DNA of 64,000 nucleotides from Siphonodentalium dalli (taxonomy: Eukaryota; Mollusca; Scaphopoda; Gadilida; Siphonodentaliidae), in the NCBI GenBank assembly GCA_032622095.1, contig CP136064.1:217074205-217138204 (forward strand), given 5' to 3'. This document shows positions 56,814 to 64,000 of the stretch, in pieces; position 1 is the first letter of the stretch; every line of letters starts with the position of its first letter. The notes beneath the pieces were generated by a model. The model made no database searches, was not told the origin of the DNA, and saw nothing but the letters and a program-made list of their open reading frames with translations. The position numbers were made by a program, and so were the translations under genes.

Positions 56814-57444
56814 TTTGCGTGGAATGATCGCGAACAAGACCCACCAGGCCACCACTATACAACGACAAAAAGTTGTTTTAAAACAAACCAATTCTGGACA
56901 GTTGTTAATAAGATTTAAGGCTGGCACTGTTTGTATGATGTTCGGGTTTTATATTGGCTTCGACTGCCCATGATTTTACTCCTAAGAAAAGAATTGTATG
57001 GAATGATTTAGACTTGAGTAAAATTATTTGGCATCAAGTACAATTATTTCCAATTGTGTGCTCATAAAAAATAATCCATTCAAGTCCAAATAAATGAAAA
57101 GGTTTCAATAGGTACTCACTCAATTGCACTAATTATGATCCAAGTGCAATTGTAGCTATTAAATACAATTATTTGCCGCTTGTATGCATGGATCAGGGAG
57201 GCGACATTTTCGAACGCCCAAATTATTCACTCTGATTCTTAAACACCCATTAGCGCGTATATTAACGAAGAAACCATGCATGTTGCACTGTAAAACAGCA
57301 TCTTTTTTTATCAATTTGTTTTATGTTGTCGAGTAGAGGAATCTCTTTCAAGATGCAAATAGATCTCATGCTGACATAACCAATTCAACACTGAATTTTA
57401 ATTGTTTTCAATGAACCGTGAATAATTTACATCTTAGAATGGAG
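56814..57444. other. Tail-to-tail spacer between T2 and the EF-1alpha-like gene
   Basis: It should contain both 3' UTRs. AATAAA at 57089-57094 is a candidate T2 polyadenylation signal. On the minus strand ATTAAA (57402-57397) is a weak candidate for the other gene. Nothing else is recognised. Confidence 0.4.
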
Positions 57445-58533
57445 TCAAGTATTTTTCGCGCCTGGCACATCGACAGGGGTCATCACATCGGACGCAATTG
57501 TCATACGTGTCACATTTGATGTGTTGTTTTTCTTTGGTGGCCCCATCGCTATGGGCGTCTTAGCTGGTTTAGGGATCCGTCTTTGTGAAGCAGCTGAAGT
57601 TGGTTTACTCACTCCGGCAGGTCGCTGTGTTTTCTGCGTCGCTGAAATCGGCCTTGATGCAGACTTTGCACTAACAGGTCTATGTTTCTGTGACGGAGAC
57701 TGGGTCTGTACGGCTGGTTCAACAGTTGGCGTAACGGATGAAATCCTACTATCCAGGGCCAACCTGTCGTCATCTTTGTCTGTTGGATTTGTATTTCCCT
57801 TCTCTTGAATCCCGTCTGGGAACATGAATTCCTTGACTTCCTCTCTCTTTATTTCATTCCGTGGTGTTTGACCTTCGCTCTCAATGTCCGATGTGAAATT
57901 TCCCACTTTAACTGCAGCAGGCGGCTTGTCGTCGGATTCCGAGTTCACAATATCTGCATCCATTTTGGACGATAAGCTGCGTTTATCGATACCATCGTCG
58001 GCGCTAAGCCTATCCTCTGAGACATTCTCTTCATTCAAGTGTTCATGATTGGCATCGTTCTGTTCACCTTCAACTAGTCTCCTCGAATTATCATCTACCC
58101 CATTGTTGTCTACATTGTTCGAAGTGTCAAGGTGATCCTTGGTAATCATTGAGCTGTCTAACGTTTGTCGTCCAGAAAGTTGGTCATCGCGAGCTGTGTC
58201 AACAACTTCAACTGTGTCCCCAGAAATGCCACACTTGTCAACCGCTTTCACGATACCTATCCCCACAGTGTACTTCATATCACGCAGAGCAAACCTTCCG
58301 AGAGGAGGGAAGTCACAGAAATTCTCAACCACCAGGGGGCGTGATGGCACGAGCTCTACAATGGCGGCATCATTTCTCTGAAGATAATGGGGGCTGTACT
58401 CCAGCTTCCGTCCGGTCTTGCGATCTAGCTTTTGCTTGAGCTCATTAAACCTCACAGCTACATGCGACACACTGGAGTCCATAATAGGAGAATAACCTTT
58501 TCGGATTTTTCCTGGATGGTCAAGAATTATCAC
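57445..58533 (-). CDS. EF-1alpha-like, domain 3 and C-terminal extension
   Basis: 362 codons. Residues 1-100 of the exon are domain 3 ([57 protein letters not shown]). Residues about 101-270 are polar and acidic, with many Asp, Glu, Asn and Ser. Residues about 271-350 are basic and rich in Ser, Pro, Lys, Arg and Ala. The stop TGA is at 57447-57445. Confidence 0.93.
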   Translation of the reverse strand: MIILDHPGKIRKGYSPIMDSSVSHVAVRFNELKQKLDRKTGRKLEYSPHYLQRNDAAIVELVPSRPLVVENFCDFPPLGRFALRDMKYTVGIGIVKAVDKCGISGDTVEVVDTARDDQLSGRQTLDSSMITKDHLDTSNNVDNNGVDDNSRRLVEGEQNDANHEHLNEENVSEDRLSADDGIDKRSLSSKMDADIVNSESDDKPPAAVKVGNFTSDIESEGQTPRNEIKREEVKEFMFPDGIQEKGNTNPTDKDDDRLALDSRISSVTPTVEPAVQTQSPSQKHRPVSAKSASRPISATQKTQRPAGVSKPTSAASQRRIPKPAKTPIAMGPPKKNNTSNVTRMTIASDVMTPVDVPGAKNT

Positions 58534-61500
58534 CTACAAAAGAAGAAAAATACAAATCATATCAGTTTTGAGATTCGAAACTTCCACTAAGACTTAAAGG
58601 GCCAAGGACACTCATGGTTTGAGCTTCTGCTTAAATGTGACTGACCATGCGAAACACTTGAATCCTTTAAAATTTGTGATTATCTTATTTCTATCCCATG
58701 TCATGAGATTTGGAAAGTTGACTCTTGTCGGGGCGATGGCTGTTCACTATGAGTAACGTCTGTTAAGTTTAAGGTTAATATGTTCGACCGTAAATCGTTG
58801 GTCTTGAATGTCACACAGGAGATTATATAGGTACAATATTTTATAATAATAAAAACTGAATACCTGAGCAGTAAACGACTTCGCTATTCTTGGTGGGTCG
58901 TTATCAGCATTGCCACATATGCAGCCTCTTTTCAGAAGACCATTGGGAACACTACCAACTTCAGCTCCTATGTAGTCGCCGGCGACCGCGTGTTCAACTG
59001 TAAATCCGTTAATCTCCAGATTGCCAACCTGTACACGAAAGTAAAGTGGGGTTAGTTTTACTGAAAGGTTAATTTGATCAAGTTTCTCAAGCGTAACTTT
59101 GGAAATTTGTATATATGTATGAGATGGGAAATGCTAAACAGTTATTGTCAGATATCTTTTGGTTCAATGGATTATGCTTATCCTGCTTGGAATGAGACTT
59201 TTTAAGTACCGTTTTATCACTCTAATTCATATAATAGGCTATTTTCTAAAATACAAGTGAGAGACACATACATAATATACTAGTAGTGCAGAAACAATGT
59301 CCATTAAGTTAGTAATTACTATTACCACTAATATCTATGTTAATTATTCATTTGGTATTATGAGATCCCACATGACAACCAGGTTGATTTGATCGAATTG
59401 TCACTGTTCCTGTAAGGAACTGTATTGCGTAATTTCACTTGAATTTGATTGAAATACTAAAGTCTGAAGGCTGAATGATAACAAACCTGAACTCAAACTA
59501 TTTGAAGTTTTCACAGATGAAAGCTAGATAAAGCCCAACATACATTACAGTATGATTCCAACTCTTCGCAAACTTAAATGTCTTATGTCAGTATACATAA
59601 ATATATAAATGTTTTGTTATTTTTTTTTTATCTTGTTATGATATGATTTGGGACCTGAATTGAAAAAAAAATTAAATTAAATTTTTTTTTTTTGGGCGCC
59701 TGGAGTTTGGGCGCCCAAGCCGGTAAACGGCATAAAACCCGGCCTGGATATGTCCCTGGACTGTAACTGTGCATTTCATCGACCGTGCATATATATACAA
59801 AAAATAGACAGATCGTTCAATGCTGTTTTGACTGATTATAATTTGGGAACACGAATTTTGCACGGACACAGCGTGATAAATCTACTTACTTTTGACTGTG
59901 TATCTCCAGGCTGGAACATCACCGGAATACCGGTTGTCATGGTACCAGTTTCTATCTTCCCGTTTATTACAACGACCTGGCCCTCTGCCGGATCTGAATC
60001 AAAGTCGGATTGAGAAAATGAAAACCAAGAATGTATTTTCATTAACATCCACGTGAGAAATATATGAATTTGCTGCCTTTCATGGAGTATACGTGTATGT
60101 GCATGTTGGTCTCGAATTTCGATTGTGTGGAACAAGGACATAAAATGTCAGACAAATTAATGCCGTACAGCCATATACTCCAGAGAAAGCAGTACAACTA
60201 AGATCCATAACTTATAATATTTACACTATAACAGCGAATTAATTACCAGTTACAGAATGTTTTTACATTTTACAGAATTAGCAAACAAGTCGGAGTCTGG
60301 ATCCGTGGTCTGGGTCCGCTTTATTCCAGTTGGAACTTCGTTGTTTGACACTATATATGTTTTATTCGAAACCACATGTATATCGGATCCTTCAATTGGT
60401 TCTAACTTCAGCTACTTATCTGAAGTTTATATAGATGCAGACAAATTGTGGGGGTTTCCAACAGTGCCTACTCAGTGAGCACTAAGCAGTACATGGACAA
60501 GTTCTTAGAGTATGTGTCATGTGGAAAGTGTTGATGTACATAACTACAGGCGTAAGTGGCCTCACCTCCAATCTTGAATACATCGGCCACTGGAACTCTC
60601 AGCGGCTTATCGGAGAGCCTCGGTGCAGGAATCAACGCATCTATAGCATCGATGAGAGTTGTCCCGCTTGTTGTCGTCCGGTCCTTGCGTTTGATGATCC
60701 ATCCTGTATACCAGGGCATGGAAGCGGATGAACTTGTCAAGTTATCGCCATCCAATGCACACAAAGGCACAAAGGCAATGCTGTCTGTATGGAAACCAAC
60801 TTTCAGTTTGATAAAATGGAGGACACTCTCGACAATTTCTCTGAATACTACCTGAGAAAAAAATCACAAACGATTTTGGCAATAGCTCGTTAGCATTCAT
60901 TATAAGCAAATATATTGTTTGCCCTTCCAGTACACCCATTTTCCACAGGAGAGACATATAATATTCATGTCCTTGTAGAAACATGTATACCCCACTCCAA
61001 ACTGCAACGAGTAAACCAGGATATGTTATCGAAATTGTTTGTCACGAAGATTGGGTCATTGTATATTAGATACTTGATGTTCTATACTAGTTCTTGAGCA
61101 TTCGTGTTCGAATCATACTGGTTTAGTATTAATTGAGCGAACAAGTTGTCCGTCTACACATTTCCTGTAATATACTATACGTGTAGTTGCAGCTGTGAGT
61201 CGAATGTTTGTAATTTGTGCTTTTAGAAACATATATCGGCCTATCTGGGTTTATGGAGACTGCAGTGGCTGGGTTTGAGTGCACCTCGCCTCACCTCGCG
61301 TGAACAAATTCTCATTTCGGATCGAAATCATGGACCTCAAGCCAAATCAAGCTTGACGATCGGTCATGTTTTCGCCCTTAACGCCCCCGCTCGCCTCGCT
61401 AGCTATATATGCATATATGCATGCGTTATAAATATTTACTTGGGAGTAAGGATCAACGGTTGTGTCCATCTTGTTTACCGCCACGATAAGCTGCTTGACT

Positions 61501-62652
61501 CCCAACGCATACGCTAACAACAGATGCTCCCTCGTCTGTCCATTCTGGCTGAAGCCTTCTTCGAATTCACCTGGTGCCGCCGAGACGACTAAGAGAGCAG
61601 CGTCTGCCTATATATAATGGGATGAATGGTGAAGATTATTTTCACGAGGACTGTTCTTTGTCAGTTGAGGTTCTTCAACCCCTACCTTGCGTTATTTTTG
61701 GTCAACCAGAAGTATATTTTAATAAAGTGTGCACGTTAAAATCATGACTTGATTCACACTTTCAATTAAATCTATTTCTGGAAAATCGAATCAGTATATA
61801 AAGGATAACCAATTCGGTCGAGAGCATAATACAAAATCCGTTACCTATTTTGATACCGCGGACCTGTCCGTGTAGAAATTTATATTTCCATACAGCCTAT
61901 GTTTCTATCCTGTAAACTTTGAACAATATCAACTAATATGTTTACGCTTATAGAATAAACTTTTATGATAGTCCAGGTAACATGGGGGCATCATTTCTTA
62001 TAATCATATACGAGAACATTTTAATAGAACATTAATAATTTGAACAACTTTCAAAACTAACAGAACAATTGTAAGTAACACATATTGTTCAAATTTCAAC
62101 ACAGTTTCCCAATAACTATATACACGCAGCGAGCGCAAGGACACGATTTTTGTGAAGTGGACACCACACAGCGAGCACGTGCACCCGGTCGGCTTGAAGT
62201 GACATTTATATAGGTGTTCATCGCTTTTTATGAAGTGACCACTTCAGTTCTGCCTGATGAACGTCGGAAACGTTCGTGCATGTAACCGCATCGCAAGTTG
62301 TACTGATTCTTACGGAAGCTAATTGTGTGACTGCAGAGGGTGTGTGATTATATGTATATATATAATCGTATAAGGTACAATGAAATCTCCGCAATATATT
62401 ACAACAATTTACGCTGAATAACGGCAGCGTTTCTCGTTAATCAACGTTTGCAGTGTATATAAACACACTAACCTGTGACGTCCCATTCAACATATTTTTT
62501 ATATAGTCCCTGTGACCCGGTGCATCTATGATGTTGGCTTTGCAGTGTTTGGTCTCAAGTGTCCTCCTCTTGATATCAACAGATATGTTCCGCTCTCGTT
62601 CAACCCGCAGTCGGTCTAGCAGCCATGCATATCGAAATGTATCGTGGCCAGT
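57445..62652 (-). CDS. Divergent EF-1alpha-like translational GTPase with long C-terminal extension (5' end outside window)
   Basis: EF-1alpha delivers aminoacyl-tRNA to the ribosome and also binds actin and microtubules. Six minus-strand exons join in frame with GT-AG junctions: 62652-62473, 61607-61440, 60851-60566, 59993-59890, 59028-58864 and 58533-57445. The G-domain shows [20 protein letters not shown] (usual RGITIDI), the catalytic DAPGH, NGQTREH and NKMD. Domain 2 and domain 3 follow ([32 protein letters not shown]). The P-loop exon was not found between 62653 and 64000. After the normal EF-1alpha end the last exon continues for about 260 residues. These are first acidic, then Ser/Pro/Lys/Arg-rich ([18 protein letters not shown] and similar). 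This tail is absent from ordinary EF-1alpha. It is most likely a paralogue with its own role. Confidence 0.9.
58864..59028 (-). CDS. EF-1alpha-like, domain 2/3 exon
   Basis: 55 codons, [20 protein letters not shown] to [14 protein letters not shown], corresponding to the EF-1alpha stretch ending NDPP...FTAQ. Acceptor gtacag, donor gtattc. Confidence 0.9.
59890..59993 (-). CDS. EF-1alpha-like, domain 2 exon
   Basis: 104 nt encoding [18 protein letters not shown], then [14 protein letters not shown] after a split codon. It matches the GRVETGVLKPG region of domain 2. Acceptor gattcag, donor gtaagt. Confidence 0.88.
60566..60851 (-). CDS. EF-1alpha-like, end of G-domain and start of domain 2
   Basis: 286 nt encoding [19 protein letters not shown], then [36 protein letters not shown] and [15 protein letters not shown]. 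The G5 motif is CAL where EF-1alpha has SGW. It ends one base into a codon. Confidence 0.92.
61440..61607 (-). CDS. EF-1alpha-like, G-domain exon (NKMD)
   Basis: 56 codons, [18 protein letters not shown] to [10 protein letters not shown]. Guanine-specificity motif NKMD is intact. Acceptor atatag, donor gtaaat; phase 0 at both ends. Confidence 0.93.
62473..62652 (-). CDS. EF-1alpha-like, G-domain exon (switch I and DAPGH)
   Basis: 60 codons from [10 protein letters not shown] to MLNGTSQ. Switch I is RERNISVDI: the usual Gly is Asn and the Mg-contact Thr is Ser. [14 protein letters not shown] is intact, including the catalytic His. Acceptor ttttag, donor gttagt. Confidence 0.92.
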
Positions 62653-63089
62653 CTAAAACAACATAATACAGATTCAACAATGTTGTTGCCAATTACCTAC
62701 GTGAATCGTCCCAGTCAGATCTCCATATGTCCTATCAGTTCCTGATCCGAGATAAATCCCCAGAATAATGATGAGAAATAAGTGAGATCCTTGAAAGACA
62801 GAAAATTTCATCCCACACATTCCATTTTCGGATCCCAAACAGCTATTGGTAACAAAGAAAACAGAAACAAACTTCTGCAAAGGCATTTAGTGTGACTTAA
62901 CTTTAGATGCAATCAGAGTTCCAAACATCCATGCGGTTACAACATTTGGAATCTGATCTAACATAATATTTCATTGACTGATCAACCTCACCAATAGCCA
63001 TTAACCTAATTTGTCACATAGCTTTGTTTAAAATTTATTATTTGTTGTCATTTCTATTATCATAGAAACAACGGGTGTGTAAGTATATA
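62653..63089. other. Intron upstream of the G-domain exon
   Basis: No P-loop (GHVDxGKST) coding was found on the minus strand here or further right in the window. Nothing else is recognised. Confidence 0.5.
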
Positions 63090-63302
63090 CAGTAATGCCC
63101 TAAATAATCGACTCCTTAACCACAGCAGCTTTATGGGTAATTTTTCAGGATTTTGTCGGAAATATGGCTTGTTGCCATTCACCGTAAAGCTCTCAGTGAG
63201 AGCTTTCCGATGAATGGCGACAAGCCATATTTCCGACTAAATCCTGAAAAATTACTCATAATTCTGCTGTGGTTAAGGAGTCGATTATTTAGGGCATTAC
63301 TG
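63090..63302. mobile_element. Pogo-like foldback MITE (CAGTAATGCCC family), copy 5
   Basis: A 213-bp palindrome closely related to 5142-5329, flanked by TA. It has an extra 'aaagctctcagtgagagcttt' inverted segment at the turn that copy 1 lacks. Confidence 0.88.
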
Positions 63303-63467
63303 TACATCCATTTAAATGACGAGATGTACTTACACATCCGTTGTTTCTGCATGTGAGTGTAGAAATGCCAACAAATCCGTTATTTTTCGACCGGATAACA
63401 TTGATGTATATCTATGTTTTCGCTTTCCGATTGTATCTATAATACAATAAATCTAATATATATTTTG

Positions 63468-63925
63468 GGACTTCTGTTTGTGTGTTTGTTTGTTAGCTAT
63501 GGCCGGGAAAACTGTCGGACGGATTGAGCCCAAACTTCCTATCTAAGGGTAAAATACCAGATGGAATGTCATCGCTTCTGAGAACGTCAGAGCACTCATT
63601 CTCCAATCCCCCACCACCGCAATGGGTAGTTCATGGGTTAATCGCGTGATAATTAAAGGTCGTTCGTATCCGCAGTGTCGTTGATAAAGAGCGTGTATGT
63701 GTACAGACATGAGCGTGTTGTTCTGTGTTCGTACTTAGGGGTTCCTGGGAATGGGGGAGATTTTCATCGGGTCAGTTTTTCCGCCCGATGTGACCTTCAC
63801 CTTGAAACGGGTATCCGCAAATGATCTAATGTATATTTTGGGACTTCTGTCTGTTTGTTTGTCTGTTAGCTATGGCCGGGAAAACTGCTGGACGGATTTC
63901 GACGAAATTTGATACCTACGGGTAA
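63468..63925 (+). repeat. Direct repeat of about 75 bp, two copies 365 bp apart
   Basis: 'tatattttgggacttctgt' to 'ttagctatggccgggaaaactg' and 'ggacggatt' occurs at about 63461-63533 and 63832-63900. It looks like part of a larger dispersed repeat that continues past the window. Confidence 0.8.
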
Positions 63926-64000
63926 TTTTGTCCGGGGAGTGTTTTGGGCGGGTCAAATCGTGACTCCGACGTGACCTTGACCTTCAAAATGGTCAATTCA

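Noticed and set aside
62250-62290. Hammerhead-ribozyme-like phrase CTGATGAACGTCGGAAACG
   Set aside because: The CTGATGA and GAAAC cores are present, but no convincing stem II or outer stems can be drawn. A similar phrase on the minus strand near 3378-3402 lacks GAAAC. Penelope-type elements carry such motifs, but no other Penelope sequence is seen.
62674-62886. Minus-strand frame as the missing P-loop exon of the EF-1alpha-like gene
   Set aside because: It has no GHVDxGKST or nearby EF-1alpha sequence; the first exon is probably beyond 64000.

Overview
The window is eukaryotic nuclear DNA. It holds intron-rich genes with GT-AG junctions, embedded in AT-rich sequence crowded with DNA transposons, foldback elements and one large tandem array. 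The protein families are animal-like. The repeat style (Helentron/HINE-like elements with about 160-bp internal repeats, many MITEs, jockey/CR1-type LINE remnants) suggests a marine invertebrate, perhaps a lophotrochozoan or a basal deuterostome. The phylum cannot be fixed from the sequence alone.

Four protein-coding genes can be supported, all reconstructed from exons. (1) ATG3, the E2-like enzyme of autophagy, lies on the minus strand from 15058 down to 531. Six exons cover the N-terminal half; the catalytic exons lie beyond the left edge. (2) A divergent beta-tubulin-like gene (called T1) lies on the minus strand, with exon 1 at 48697-48176 and exon 2 at 38232-37456, split by a 9.9-kb intron. 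(3) A second divergent beta-tubulin-like gene (T2) lies on the plus strand, with exon 1 at 52496-53020 and exon 2 at 56025-56813. It is head-to-head with T1 and has an intron at the same residue. (4) A divergent EF-1alpha-like GTPase lies on the minus strand, with exons from 62652 down to 57445. It is tail-to-tail with T2, carries an unusual C-terminal extension of about 260 residues, and has its P-loop exon outside the window.

Layout: 1-15 kb is ATG3 with introns full of hAT, Mutator-like, pogo-like and LINE remnants. 15-24 kb is gene-free, with foldbacks, clustered 14-mers and an LTR-retrotransposon-like element. 24.3-32.1 kb is one large array of about 160-bp monomers in a four-monomer higher-order pattern, bounded by short inverted ends. 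32-37 kb is more repeats, including a Harbinger-like element. 37.5-56.8 kb holds the two tubulin genes. The T1 intron contains an 8.9-kb structure with inverted arms of more than 500 bp and a 6-bp target duplication, which itself hosts several nested insertions. 57.4-62.7 kb is the EF-1alpha-like gene, and 63-64 kb is repeats.

The most interesting content is the cluster of two beta-tubulin paralogues, both altered in nucleotide-contact loops and without an obvious polyglutamate tail, next to an EF-1alpha-like protein with an acidic then basic, Ser/Pro/Lys-rich tail. A functional link between them is inference only.
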